DNA from: SHVZ01 sp041906305
Lineage (GTDB): Bacteria; Pseudomonadota; Alphaproteobacteria; SHVZ01
Length of the DNA stretch: 64,000 nucleotides
Direction: 5' to 3'
NCBI GenBank assembly: GCA_041906305.1
Contig: JAYRJL010000001.1
Coordinates: 1,577,528 to 1,641,527 of the forward strand
The translations under genes were made by a program, and so were the position numbers. Of the stretch, positions 1 through 8,357 are shown piece by piece (position 1 is the first letter of the stretch; every line of letters starts with the position of its first letter). The notes below the pieces were generated by a model. That model did no database searches. It was not told where the DNA came from and saw nothing but the letters and a program-made list of their open reading frames with translations.

Positions 1-55
1 CGAGCATGGTCGCGCCCGCGAGCGCCGCCTTCAGACGGCCGAGATGTCGTGTCAT
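1..55 (-). CDS. 5' end of an exported protein (partial)
   Basis: Only the first 18 codons are present; the gene continues off the left edge. The ATG complement lies at 53-55 and is preceded on the minus strand by a strong purine-rich ribosome site (GGGAGAGG, about 5 bases away). The visible residues, MTRHLGRLKAALAGATML, have a basic N-terminus followed by a hydrophobic stretch, as in the start of a Sec signal peptide. The function cannot be told. Confidence rests on the ribosome site and the signal-like composition. Confidence 0.5.
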   Translation of the reverse strand, partial: MTRHLGRLKAALAGATML

Positions 56-147
56 GGATTCCCTCTCCCTGCTCGGGGCCATCCCCGGGCTGGCATTGTT
101 CGGTTCCGCGCGTTTCGTTGCAAGGAGATGCTGTTCCGACTCGCGAA

Positions 148-417
148 ATGACGGTCGGGCCCAAACCTTTCTATCGCGGGAACGACGGACCTTGCGTGAT
201 GCGTCTATCCCCGAACGCCGACATCGACCGCGACGTCTTCGAGAAGGTGCTGCGCGACCTCGCGCGCCTGGCTCCCGGCGCGCGTCGGCTGGACGTGGAA
301 GCCGCCGTCTGGCGCTCGGTTACACGTCACACGCGCGCATTGACCGCCGCTGAAATCGCGGAGGTTACCTGGCGGATCATTCGCCGCCTCGCCGGGCCGA
401 CGAGGAACGCCGCCTAG
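148..417 (+). CDS. Small hypothetical protein
   Basis: An 89-residue reading frame from ATG 148; an internal ATG at 199 would give 72 residues. The C-terminal two thirds look like a compact helical protein rich in Arg, Ala, Leu and Glu, with no signal peptide or membrane segment and no family I recognise. It converges on the GMC oxidoreductase gene. Both stop codons are TAG and share one CTAG palindrome at 414-417, so the genes overlap by 4 bases at their 3' ends. The start is uncertain because neither ATG has a convincing ribosome site. Confidence 0.45.
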   Translation: MTVGPKPFYRGNDGPCVMRLSPNADIDRDVFEKVLRDLARLAPGARRLDVEAAVWRSVTRHTRALTAAEIAEVTWRIIRRLAGPTRNAA

Positions 418-2021
418 CCCAGGCTGGCGCGGACGAGGTCCGAGGCCTTCTCGCCGATCATGATCGCGGCGGCGTTCGTATTCCCCGAGACCAGGGTCGG
501 CATGATCGAGGCATCGGCGACGCGCAGTCCCCGGATGCCGCGCACGCGAAGCTCGGCGTCGACGACCGCGTTGCGGTCGCCGTCGGGGCCCATCCGGCAG
601 GTGCCGACCGGGTGGTAGATCGTCCCGCCCTTGGCACGGCAGTAGTCCAGGATCTCGTCGTCGGTCGTGACGTCGGCACCCGGCGCGTACTCCGCACCGG
701 TGAAGGCCCGCATCGCCGGCATCTCGCCGATGCGGCGCGCGATGCGCACGCCGGCGACGATCGCGCGACGGTCGGTCTCGGCGGAGAGGTAGTTCGGCTG
801 GATCGCCGGATGGTGGCGTGGATTGTCCGACTTGAGGCGGATCCAGCCGCGGCTCTCGGGCCGCGACTGGTTGACGGTGTTGTTGAAGCCCGGCCAGTCG
901 TGAATGAGGATCGAGTTGCCGTCGGGCGAGCGCTCGAAGCTGACCGGCATGAAGTGGTACTGCAGGTCGGCGGTCGCGACCTCCGGCCGGCTCTTGCAGA
1001 AGAGGCCGGCCTCGCCGGCGCCGATGGTCGCCGCGCCTGAGCGCTTGAAGAGCCACTCCATCCCGACCTTCGCCTGGCGCCAGAGGCTGTGGCGCGTCTC
1101 GTTGTGGGTGATCGGCTGGGTGCAGCGCCAGATGACGCGGATCTGGTAGTGGTCCTGAAGGTTGCCGCCGACGCCGGGCAGATCCGCCACCACGTCGATG
1201 CCGTGCTCCTTCAGGTGCTCGGCCGGCCCGATGCCGGAGAGCTGAAGCAGCTGCGGGGAATTGATCGCGCCGCCGGCGAGCACGACCTCGCGGGCGCGGA
1301 CCTCCTCCGGAATGCCGTGGTGCAGATAGGCGACACCGACGGCGCGGCCGTTCTCGATCAGCACCTTCGTCGCGAGCGCGTCGGTCTCGACGTGGAGGTT
1401 CGGTCGGCGCTTCGCCGGGCGGAGATAGGCGTTCGCCGCGCTCGATCTCACGCCGTTGCGGCTGGTGAGCTGGTAGTAGCCGACGCCTTCCTGGCTTGGT
1501 CCGTTGAAGTCCCTGTTCAGCGGGTAGCCCGCCTCGACTGCGGCCTTGACGAAGGCCTCGCAGAGCGGATGCTTCATGCTCAGGTCGGAAACGCCGAGCG
1601 GCCCGCCGACGCCGTGGAGTTCGCTCGCGCCGCGCTCCTGGTTCTCGGCACGCTTGAAGTAGGGCAGCAGGTCGGCGAAGGACCAGCCGGCATTGCCCAG
1701 CTGGCGCCAGTGGTCGTAGTCCTCGGCTTGGCCGCGGATGTAGATGAGCCCGTTGATCGACGACGAGCCGCCGAGCACCTTGCCGCGCGGCCAGACGATC
1801 GAGCGGCCGTTCATGCCGGGGTCCGGCTCGGTCTCGAAGCCCCAGGAGAGCGGCGAGAGGATGTTGCGGAAGTAGCCGACAGGCAGGTGGATCCAGGGGT
1901 CGGTGTCGCGCGGGCCGGCCTCGAGCAGGACCACACGGATCTTCGGATCCTCGCTGAGCCGGCCTGCCAAGGCGCAGCCCGCCGATCCGCCGCCGACGAT
2001 GACGACGTCGGCCTCGATCAT
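414..2021 (-). CDS. GMC family FAD-dependent oxidoreductase (choline dehydrogenase-like)
   Basis: A 535-residue flavoprotein of the glucose-methanol-choline oxidoreductase family, which oxidises an alcohol to an aldehyde. The ADP-binding fold is at the N-terminus (VIVGGGSAGCALAGRLSED, residues 7-25). A GMC signature is near residues 84-97 (GGSSSINGLIYIRG). The C-terminal active site includes the catalytic His of YHPVGTCRMGP near residue 470 and the SGNTNAA motif near 512-518. Length is typical of BetA/AlkJ-like enzymes. The start codon overlaps the stop of the upstream MaoC-like gene (ATGA), so it is the last gene of a four-gene operon. The substrate is unknown; a betaine role is not implied because no betaine aldehyde dehydrogenase or choline transporter is nearby. 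Confidence 0.9.
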   Translation of the reverse strand: MIEADVVIVGGGSAGCALAGRLSEDPKIRVVLLEAGPRDTDPWIHLPVGYFRNILSPLSWGFETEPDPGMNGRSIVWPRGKVLGGSSSINGLIYIRGQAEDYDHWRQLGNAGWSFADLLPYFKRAENQERGASELHGVGGPLGVSDLSMKHPLCEAFVKAAVEAGYPLNRDFNGPSQEGVGYYQLTSRNGVRSSAANAYLRPAKRRPNLHVETDALATKVLIENGRAVGVAYLHHGIPEEVRAREVVLAGGAINSPQLLQLSGIGPAEHLKEHGIDVVADLPGVGGNLQDHYQIRVIWRCTQPITHNETRHSLWRQAKVGMEWLFKRSGAATIGAGEAGLFCKSRPEVATADLQYHFMPVSFERSPDGNSILIHDWPGFNNTVNQSRPESRGWIRLKSDNPRHHPAIQPNYLSAETDRRAIVAGVRIARRIGEMPAMRAFTGAEYAPGADVTTDDEILDYCRAKGGTIYHPVGTCRMGPDGDRNAVVDAELRVRGIRGLRVADASIMPTLVSGNTNAAAIMIGEKASDLVRASLG

Positions 2022-2467
2022 GCGGGCCGGCGTTTCAGGATGTGGATGCAGCTCATCGTCAGCACGGTCTCGTCGGCTTGCGTCATGAAGGCATACTTGA
2101 TGCGGACCGTGCCGCGGTCGGTCTTCGAGGAGGAGGGCTTGGTTTCCACCACCTCGCCCTTCACGCGCAGCGTGTCGCCGGGACGCACCGGCCTTGTCCA
2201 GCGGAGCTCGTCGAGGCCCGGCGATCCCATCGATCCGCCCTTGAGCACGCCGAGGTCGAGCACCTGGCGGAAGCCCAGCGCGAGGGTCTGGAAGCCCGAC
2301 GCGATCAGCCCGCCGAACGGCCCGGCCTTCGCCGCGGTCACGTCGATGTGGAAGGGCTGCGGATCGTAGGTGAGGGCGAAATCGAGGATCATCGACTCCG
2401 TCAGCGTCACGCCGCCGGTGACGAAGGTGTCGCCGGCCTTGAAGTCCTCGAAGAAGCGGTCGGTCAC
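2018..2467 (-). CDS. MaoC-like dehydratase family protein
   Basis: A 149-residue hot-dog fold protein of the MaoC/(R)-specific enoyl-CoA hydratase family. I place the start at GTG 2467, giving VTDRFFEDFKAGDTF, a typical MaoC N-terminus; the open frame upstream is antisense-like sequence inside the GST gene. The hydratase motif DPQPFHID lies near residues 35-42, followed by the SGF and RWTRPVRPGDTL segments common in the family. The GTG overlaps the GST stop codon (GTGA) and its own stop overlaps the next ATG. It probably acts on an acyl-CoA, but the substrate is not shown by the sequence. Confidence 0.85.
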   Translation of the reverse strand: MTDRFFEDFKAGDTFVTGGVTLTESMILDFALTYDPQPFHIDVTAAKAGPFGGLIASGFQTLALGFRQVLDLGVLKGGSMGSPGLDELRWTRPVRPGDTLRVKGEVVETKPSSSKTDRGTVRIKYAFMTQADETVLTMSCIHILKRRPA

Positions 2468-3090
2468 GGCCGCCCCTTGAGGGAGGTGCCGAGCTGCACG
2501 CCGGGCCGGTTGGCGATCGCCGTGAACCAGCGCTGCAGGTTGGCGAGGTCCGGGAAGGTACGGTTGAGCGCGGTCTTGAGCCGCCAGACGTTGCAGTAGA
2601 GCGCGATGTCGGCGATCGAGAAGTCGCCGGCGATCCATTCGGACTTGGCGAGCTTGCCGTCGAGACGGGTCAGCGCCGCGCGGATGCGCGCGTCGAAGTC
2701 GGCGATGACCTCGTCCGGCACCTTGCCGGGGAAGTCGTCCTGGATGTGGAAGAGGGCGTTGAAGGGCGCATAGACGTCGGTCATCGCGGTCGCCAGCGCC
2801 TCGAACACGTGCGCGCGCGGACCGGCGCCGGCCGGCAGCAGCTTGCCGCTCTTCTCGGCGACGTAGATCAGGATCGCGGTCGACTCGATGAGTGTCAGCG
2901 GCCCGTCGGCGACGTCGTTGTCGACGATCACCGGGATCTGTCCGGCCGGGTTCATCTTCAGGAACTTCGGCGTCTTCTGGTCGCCCTTCGAGAGGTCGAT
3001 CTTGTGGATGGTGTGGCGGAGCCCGGACTCGGCGAGCGCGATCGCGCAGCGAAGCCCGTTGCTGGTTGCCGCCGTGTAAGCATCGATCAT
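2464..3090 (-). CDS. Glutathione S-transferase family protein
   Basis: A 208-residue cytosolic GST-like protein with an N-terminal thioredoxin-fold domain (about 1-85) and an all-helical C-terminal domain. The cis-proline/G-site region reads NPAGQIPVIVDND near residues 47-59, and the ESTAILIYVAEK segment is the usual glutathione gamma-glutamyl site. The sequence resembles YfcG/YghU-type bacterial GSTs. The start ATG overlaps the stop of the upstream dehydrogenase (ATGA). In this operon it may act as a glutathione-dependent isomerase or dehalogenase-like step rather than in general detoxification, but that is inference. Confidence 0.88.
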   Translation of the reverse strand: MIDAYTAATSNGLRCAIALAESGLRHTIHKIDLSKGDQKTPKFLKMNPAGQIPVIVDNDVADGPLTLIESTAILIYVAEKSGKLLPAGAGPRAHVFEALATAMTDVYAPFNALFHIQDDFPGKVPDEVIADFDARIRAALTRLDGKLAKSEWIAGDFSIADIALYCNVWRLKTALNRTFPDLANLQRWFTAIANRPGVQLGTSLKGRP

Positions 3091-4148
3091 CGAAGCGCCT
3101 CCGCTACTGCCTTGCCGAGATCAACCGTCGTCGCCTGGCCGCCGATGTCGCGGGTGCGGGGGCCGCCGCCGCCAAGCACGTCCTCGATCGCCTTCACGAT
3201 CGCGTCCGCCGCGTCCTTGTGGCCGAGATGCTCGAGCATCATCGCGCCCGACCAGATCTGGCCGATCGGGTTGGCGATGCCCTTGCCTGCGATGTCGGGC
3301 GCCGAGCCGTGCACCGGCTCGAACATCGAGGGATGCTTGCGGTCGGGATTGAGGTTCGCCGACGGTGCGATGCCGATCGAGCCCGCGACCGCCGGGCCGA
3401 GATCCGAGAGGATGTCGCCGAACAGGTTGGATCCCACGACGACGTCGAACCAATCGGGATGAAGCACGAAGTTCGCGGTCAGGATGTCGACGTGGTACTG
3501 GTCCCACTTCACGTCCGGGTAGCTCTTCGCCACTTCCTTCACGCGCTCGTCCCAGTACGGCATCGTGTGGATGATGCCGTTCGACTTGGTCGCCGAGGTC
3601 AGGTGCTTCTTCTTGCGGGACTGGGCGAGGTCGAAGGCGTAGCGGAGCACGCGGTCGACGCCGACACGCGTGAAGGTCGACTGCTGCACCGCCATCTCGC
3701 GGTCGGTGCCCTGGAACAGACGCCCGCCGATCTCGGAGTACTCGCCCTCGTTGTTCTCGCGGACGACCCAGAAGTCGATCTCCTCCGGCTTCCGGTTGGC
3801 GAGCGGGCAGGGGATGCCCTTCATCATGCGCACCGGGCGCAGGTTGATGTACTGCTCGAACTGCCGGCGGATCGGGATCAGCAGGCCCCAGAGCGAGATG
3901 TGGTCGGGCACGCCCGGGAAGCCCACGGCGCCGAGGTAGATCGATTCCGCCTGGCGCAGCCGGTCGAGGCCGTCGTCCGGCATCATCTTCCCGGTCTTCT
4001 TGTAGGTCTCGCAGCTCCAGTCGTAGTGGTCGAACGAGAAGTCGAGGCCGTACTTGCGCGCCGCCGCGTCGAGCACGCGGAGCCCCTCGGGCATCACTTC
4101 CTTGCCGATGCCGTCGCCGGGAACGACCGCGATCCTGTGCTTAGCCAT
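3087..4148 (-). CDS. Tartrate dehydrogenase / D-malate dehydrogenase (decarboxylating)
   Basis: A 353-residue beta-decarboxylating dehydrogenase of the isocitrate/isopropylmalate family, closest in pattern to tartrate dehydrogenase TtuC and D-malate dehydrogenase DmlA. The NAD(P)-dependent N-terminus (RIAVVPGDGIGKEV), the ELLYLGAVG-type segment (here IYLGAVGFPGVPDHISLW) and the metal-binding signature NLFGDILSDLGPAVAGSIG are all visible. It is the first gene of a minus-strand operon with GST, MaoC-like and GMC genes, each joined by a 4-base overlap. The reaction would be NAD-dependent oxidation and decarboxylation of a 2-hydroxydicarboxylate; tartrate versus D-malate cannot be settled by reading alone. 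Confidence 0.88.
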   Translation of the reverse strand: MAKHRIAVVPGDGIGKEVMPEGLRVLDAAARKYGLDFSFDHYDWSCETYKKTGKMMPDDGLDRLRQAESIYLGAVGFPGVPDHISLWGLLIPIRRQFEQYINLRPVRMMKGIPCPLANRKPEEIDFWVVRENNEGEYSEIGGRLFQGTDREMAVQQSTFTRVGVDRVLRYAFDLAQSRKKKHLTSATKSNGIIHTMPYWDERVKEVAKSYPDVKWDQYHVDILTANFVLHPDWFDVVVGSNLFGDILSDLGPAVAGSIGIAPSANLNPDRKHPSMFEPVHGSAPDIAGKGIANPIGQIWSGAMMLEHLGHKDAADAIVKAIEDVLGGGGPRTRDIGGQATTVDLGKAVAEALR

Positions 4149-4280
4149 GAAAGTCTCGTTTCGCTCCTGGAGGAAAGGCCTGGGCCGGGCACCCGCGGGC
4201 GGCGGATGCTGGCAGGGGAGGGCAGGCCTTTACTCTAGCGGTCGGCGGACCTCCCTCGCAATCGATCGGAAGGGGTCGTC

Positions 4281-5045
4281 ATGCTCGAGCAGTTCTCGCT
4301 CAAAGGCCGTGTGGCACTGGTGACCGGATCCTCGCAGGGTCTGGGGTGGGCGATGGCGGAGGCGCTGGCCGGGGCCGGGGCGCATGTGGTGCTGAACGCC
4401 CGCAACGCCGAGAAGTGCGCCGAGCGGAAGAAGGACCTGGAAGCCAAGGGGCAGTCGGCCTCGGTCCAGGCCTTCGACGTCACGAACCTGGACGCCATCA
4501 ACAAGGCGGTCGCCGCGATCGACGCGGCGCATGGCCGGCTCGACATCCTGGTCAACAACGCCGGCATCGTGACCCGCAACCTGCTGCACGACGTGACCGA
4601 GGAGCAGTGGTCGTCGGTGATGGATACCGACCTGACCGCCTGCTTCCGCCTGGCACGCGAGGCCTCCAAGGTGATGGCCCGCAACAAGTGGGGCCGCATC
4701 ATCAACATCTCCTCGGTCATGGGCTTGATCGCGCGGCCGTCGATCGCGCCTTACGTCGCCTCCAAAGCTGGTGTTCACGGCCTCACCCGCGCGCTCGCGG
4801 TCGAGCTGGCGTCCAAAGGGATCACCTGCAACTGCATCGGCCCGGGCTTCTATCCGGGCGCGCAGAACGAGGTCGTCCGCCGCGACAAGACCTTCTACGA
4901 CTGGGTCTCGAACCGCGCGCCGATCGGCCGCTGGGGCGATCCGGCCGAGCTCGGCGGCGCCGTCGTCTATTTCGCCTCGCCCGCGTCGTCCTTCTGCACC
5001 GGTCAGGTGCTGATGGTCGATGGCGGCATGACGATCGCGCTCTGA
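4281..5045 (+). CDS. SDR family oxidoreductase
   Basis: A 254-residue classical short-chain dehydrogenase. It has the TGSSQGLGWAMA nucleotide-binding motif near residues 15-26, the NNAG motif near 91-94, the catalytic Ser in the INISSVMG segment, and YVASK carrying the catalytic Tyr and Lys. It resembles gluconate 5-dehydrogenase-like enzymes. A ribosome site (GGAAGGGG) lies 5 bases before the ATG. Its stop overlaps the ATG of the downstream 2-hydroxyacid dehydrogenase by one base (TGATG), so the two are co-translated. The pair is divergent from the tartrate-dehydrogenase operon and may belong to the same sugar-acid or hydroxyacid pathway. Confidence 0.9.
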   Translation: MLEQFSLKGRVALVTGSSQGLGWAMAEALAGAGAHVVLNARNAEKCAERKKDLEAKGQSASVQAFDVTNLDAINKAVAAIDAAHGRLDILVNNAGIVTRNLLHDVTEEQWSSVMDTDLTACFRLAREASKVMARNKWGRIINISSVMGLIARPSIAPYVASKAGVHGLTRALAVELASKGITCNCIGPGFYPGAQNEVVRRDKTFYDWVSNRAPIGRWGDPAELGGAVVYFASPASSFCTGQVLMVDGGMTIAL

Positions 5046-6064
5046 TGGCCAAGTTCCGGATCGGGCTTTCGAGCGACATCAGGAAGCCTGACGGCTCGCC
5101 GACATTCGACCCGGTGTCGCTCAAGATCCTCGACGACGACCCTCTGCTCGAATGGGAGTGGTTCGGCGACGGTGCACGGCCGGTGACCGCGGAAGAGGCC
5201 GCGACCTACGACGCGATCTGCCTCGGCGCGCCCGAGTTCGGCAAGGACGCCATCGGCCCGGGCTGCAAGGTCCGGCTGATCGCGCGCTTCGGCGTCGGCC
5301 TCGATCACTGCGACGTGCCGGCGATCACCAAGGCCGGCATCCTCCTCACCAACAATCCCGAAGGGGTGCGCCGCTCCGTCGCCTCCAGCGCCTTCGCCTT
5401 CATCCTCGCCTTGGCGCATCGCATCCCGATCATGGACCGGCTGGTCCGAACCGGCCGCTGGGACGACAGGATGCATCACCTCGGCACCGGGCTCGGCGGC
5501 AAGACGCTGGGCCTGATCGGTGCCGGCAATACCGGGCGCGAGCTCCTTCGCCTGATCCGGCCCTTCGGCATGACGCACGTCGTCTCCGACCCTTACGCGA
5601 AGGCGGAAGACCTGGCGCCGTTGGATGCCACGCTGCAGGACCTCGACATGGTGGTGTCGACCGCCGATTTCCTGGTGATCATGTGCCCGCTCGACGACAC
5701 CACGCGCGGCATGATCGGCGCGCGGGCGCTCCGCCTGATGAAGCGGTCGGCCTTCCTGGTCAACATGGCGCGCGGACCCATCGTCGACGAGCACGCGCTC
5801 TACCTGGCCCTGAAGGAACGCCGGATCGCCGGTGCCGCGACCGACGTGTTCGAGCAGGAGCCGACGCCGGTCGACAATCCGCTGCTGGGCCTCGACAACA
5901 TCATCCTGGCGCCGCACGCGATGACCTACACCGACGAGGGCCTGCGCATGCTGGCCGAGGGCGGCTTCAAGTCGGCGCGCGCCTTCTTCAACCGCCAGAA
6001 GCCCTATCGCATCTGCAATCCCGAGGTGCTGGAGACCCCGGCGCTGAAGGCCTGGTTCGCCTGA
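5045..6064 (+). CDS. D-isomer-specific 2-hydroxyacid dehydrogenase
   Basis: A 339-residue NAD-dependent dehydrogenase of the D-2-hydroxyacid (PGDH/glycerate dehydrogenase) family. It shows the catalytic Arg segment (NMARGPIVDEHAL), the Rossmann glycine motif (LGLIGAGNTGRELL), the catalytic Glu region (DVFEQEPTPVDNPLL) and the C-terminal His in ILAPHAMTYTDEG. The chosen ATG overlaps the SDR stop codon; the longer open frame upstream is a shadow of the SDR gene. Together the two enzymes could interconvert keto- and hydroxy-acids; the substrate is unknown. The stop codon sits in one arm of a 16-bp perfect palindrome shared with the convergent kinase gene. Confidence 0.9.
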   Translation: MAKFRIGLSSDIRKPDGSPTFDPVSLKILDDDPLLEWEWFGDGARPVTAEEAATYDAICLGAPEFGKDAIGPGCKVRLIARFGVGLDHCDVPAITKAGILLTNNPEGVRRSVASSAFAFILALAHRIPIMDRLVRTGRWDDRMHHLGTGLGGKTLGLIGAGNTGRELLRLIRPFGMTHVVSDPYAKAEDLAPLDATLQDLDMVVSTADFLVIMCPLDDTTRGMIGARALRLMKRSAFLVNMARGPIVDEHALYLALKERRIAGAATDVFEQEPTPVDNPLLGLDNIILAPHAMTYTDEGLRMLAEGGFKSARAFFNRQKPYRICNPEVLETPALKAWFA

Positions 6065-6074
6065 GCGCTCAGGC
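6059..6074. repeat. Perfect palindrome at convergent gene ends
   Basis: The 16-base sequence GCCTGAGCGCTCAGGC is an exact inverted repeat. The left arm carries the TGA stop of the 2-hydroxyacid dehydrogenase and the right arm carries the complementary TGA of the histidine kinase. It could fold as a hairpin in both transcripts, but neither side has a T-run, so it is not a standard intrinsic terminator. A role in protecting 3' ends or in bidirectional termination is inference. Confidence 0.45.
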
Positions 6075-8273
6075 GATGTCGCGCTGGCGGACCTTCGCCT
6101 GGCCGACCGCCTGGCGGAGCACGTCGGAGAGGCCGTCGGCGCGGAACGGCTTGGCAATGAAGGCGAAGCCTTCCTTCGACACGTCGGCGGCGACTTGGCT
6201 GTAGCCGCTGGCGAGCAGGACCGGCAAGCCCGGGAAATGCTGGCGGACCTTGCGGCCGAACTCGAGCCCGCTCAGGCCTCCCGGCATCACGATGTCGGAG
6301 AACACGAGCGCGAAGCGCCGGCCGCCGAGCAGCAGGGCCAGCGCCGTGCGCGCCTCGCGCACGTGATGGGTCTCGTATCCCAGCATCGCCAGCATCTTGG
6401 TGGTGATCGCAGCGACGTCGTCGTCGTCCTCGACCAGCAGCACCGTGCCGCGTCCGATCACCTTGTCCGTCGGCTCTAGCGGTGTATCGTCGACGACCGG
6501 CTCGCGCGATCTTGGCAGGTAGAGCGTGACCGAGGTGCCGCCGCCGACCACGCTCTCGATCGTCGCGAGACCACCGGCCTGGCGGGCGAAGCCGTAGACC
6601 TGGCTCAGGCCGAGGCCCGTCCCCTTGCCGGTTTCCTTGGTGGTGAAGAACGGCTCGAACACTTGAGCCAGGACGTCCGGCGCGATGCCGATGCCGGTGT
6701 CGGACACCGTGATCGCGACGAACTCGCCGTCGAGGGCGGTCCCGTACCCGTCGCTGATCTGGCCGTTGACGTTGTGTCCCTCGATGCGGACGAGGCCGCC
6801 CGACGGCATCGCGTCGCGCGCGTTGACGCAGAGATTCATCAGCGCCATCTCGAGGTCGCCGGTGTCGGCGAACACCGGCCAGAGATCGCCATCCATCGTC
6901 ACGACCATGCGGATGTCGCCGCGAAGGGACTGGCGCAGAAGCTCGTCGATGTCGCCGGCCCGGCGCCGGAGGTCGATCACCTCCGGTTTCACCGCCTGGC
7001 GGCGCGAGAAGGTCATGAGTTGGCGGATCAACCGGGCACCGCGCTCGGATGCCCTTTCGATGGCCTTGATCGACCGGGATTCAGGTTCGCTGGTCACGCT
7101 GTCCTGAAGGACCTCGGCATGGCCCTGGATCACGGTGAGAAGGTTGTTGAAGTCATGTGCGACGCCGCCGGCGAGCCTGCCGACCGCCTCCAGCTTCTGC
7201 GCCTCGCGCCGTTCGTCCTCGGCCTGGATCCGCGCTGCCGTCTCGGCCTCCAGCTTCTGCGTCCGCTCCAGCACCTTCGCTTCCAGCGTCTCGTTGAGAT
7301 GGCGGAGGCGGTCCTCGCTTTGCTGCAGCGCCTGATTGGAAGACGCGAGCTCGGCCGCACGCGTTTCCGCCGCGCGGCGTTCCGACTCGAGCGAGTGGGC
7401 GAGCCGGGCGTAGAGGGCCCGGGTCTCGAGGAGCAGCACGAGCAGCACGAAGCTTGCGGCCATCAGGCCGTAGGTGCGCCCGGCGTAGAATCCGAGATCG
7501 AACCTCCCGGCGTTCAGGACGGCGCTCAAGGCGACGTCGAACATCCAGGCGCACATCGTGACCATGAGCCAGAGGTCGAGCACCGAGTGCGGCCGCTTCA
7601 CCCAGATCACCGCGAGCGCCACCAGGCTGAACACCCAGACCGAGGAGACGACGCCGATCATCGCCGGCGTGTAGCGGTTGCCCTCCATGATCGAGGGCAG
7701 GAGGTCGTCGCCCGCGGTCGCAAGCGCGGTGAGCGCGACCACGGCCATGACGACGCCGGACATGGTGCTGACGATCGCCATCCGCGCAGAGCCGGCGAAC
7801 CGGTCGTCGCTGCGCCCCTTGAGCAGCCCGTAGGCGAGGACCATGAGCGGGAAGCCGGCATGCCAGTACATGTAGAGCCAGGCCGTCGACTGCGGCCCGG
7901 CGCCGAGCAGCCCCTCTTCGGCGAAAAGGCCGGGGAAGCTCAGCGTATGCGGAATGACGATCAGGGCGGTGAAGAGGTATCCGGCGGCGAGCGTCAGGAT
8001 CGCCCGCGAGCGAAGGATGGAGGCCTGGCCGAACAGGAGGACGGCGGTGATCAGCTCGTTGATCGCCAGCGCCGACTGGTACAGCGGGATGAAGGCCTGG
8101 ATATTGGCCAACTGGATCGTGGCGAACGGCGCGATCGCGGCGAAGCCGATGCAGGACGCGACGACCACCGCCAGGGCACGCAGGCGCTGCCGGTCAGACG
8201 GCGGAAGCAGCGAGAGGAAAACCCGCTCAGGCGCCCCGAGCGGCGGATCCGGCGCGGTGGCGGTAGACCGCAT
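6069..8273 (-). CDS. MASE4-domain hybrid sensor histidine kinase/response regulator
   Basis: A membrane-bound hybrid kinase of 734 residues from ATG 8273; a TTG two codons upstream is less likely. Residues about 30-290 form a multi-helix MASE4-type sensor region, with typical segments such as AFIPLYQSALAINELIT and SFPGLF. A coiled coil follows at about 290-360. The HisKA phosphoacceptor is His near 373 in GGVAHDFNNLL. The HATPase domain has N, G1 (SDTGIGIAPD) and G2 (TGKGTGLGLS) boxes, and a C-terminal receiver domain has its phosphoacceptor Asp near 660 (SDIVMPGG). No separate output regulator is adjacent. The signal is unknown. Confidence 0.92.
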   Translation of the reverse strand: MRSTATAPDPPLGAPERVFLSLLPPSDRQRLRALAVVVASCIGFAAIAPFATIQLANIQAFIPLYQSALAINELITAVLLFGQASILRSRAILTLAAGYLFTALIVIPHTLSFPGLFAEEGLLGAGPQSTAWLYMYWHAGFPLMVLAYGLLKGRSDDRFAGSARMAIVSTMSGVVMAVVALTALATAGDDLLPSIMEGNRYTPAMIGVVSSVWVFSLVALAVIWVKRPHSVLDLWLMVTMCAWMFDVALSAVLNAGRFDLGFYAGRTYGLMAASFVLLVLLLETRALYARLAHSLESERRAAETRAAELASSNQALQQSEDRLRHLNETLEAKVLERTQKLEAETAARIQAEDERREAQKLEAVGRLAGGVAHDFNNLLTVIQGHAEVLQDSVTSEPESRSIKAIERASERGARLIRQLMTFSRRQAVKPEVIDLRRRAGDIDELLRQSLRGDIRMVVTMDGDLWPVFADTGDLEMALMNLCVNARDAMPSGGLVRIEGHNVNGQISDGYGTALDGEFVAITVSDTGIGIAPDVLAQVFEPFFTTKETGKGTGLGLSQVYGFARQAGGLATIESVVGGGTSVTLYLPRSREPVVDDTPLEPTDKVIGRGTVLLVEDDDDVAAITTKMLAMLGYETHHVREARTALALLLGGRRFALVFSDIVMPGGLSGLEFGRKVRQHFPGLPVLLASGYSQVAADVSKEGFAFIAKPFRADGLSDVLRQAVGQAKVRQRDIA

Positions 8274-8357
8274 GGTCAATCGTTAACGCCTTGATTTTGC
8301 TCGCAGACACTATTCGACGGATCAGCGTCGGATGCAATGACCTTCGACGTTGGCGTC

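Noticed and set aside
2892..4238. 448-residue frame on the plus strand
   Set aside because: Antisense to the GST and tartrate dehydrogenase genes, which have complete motifs.
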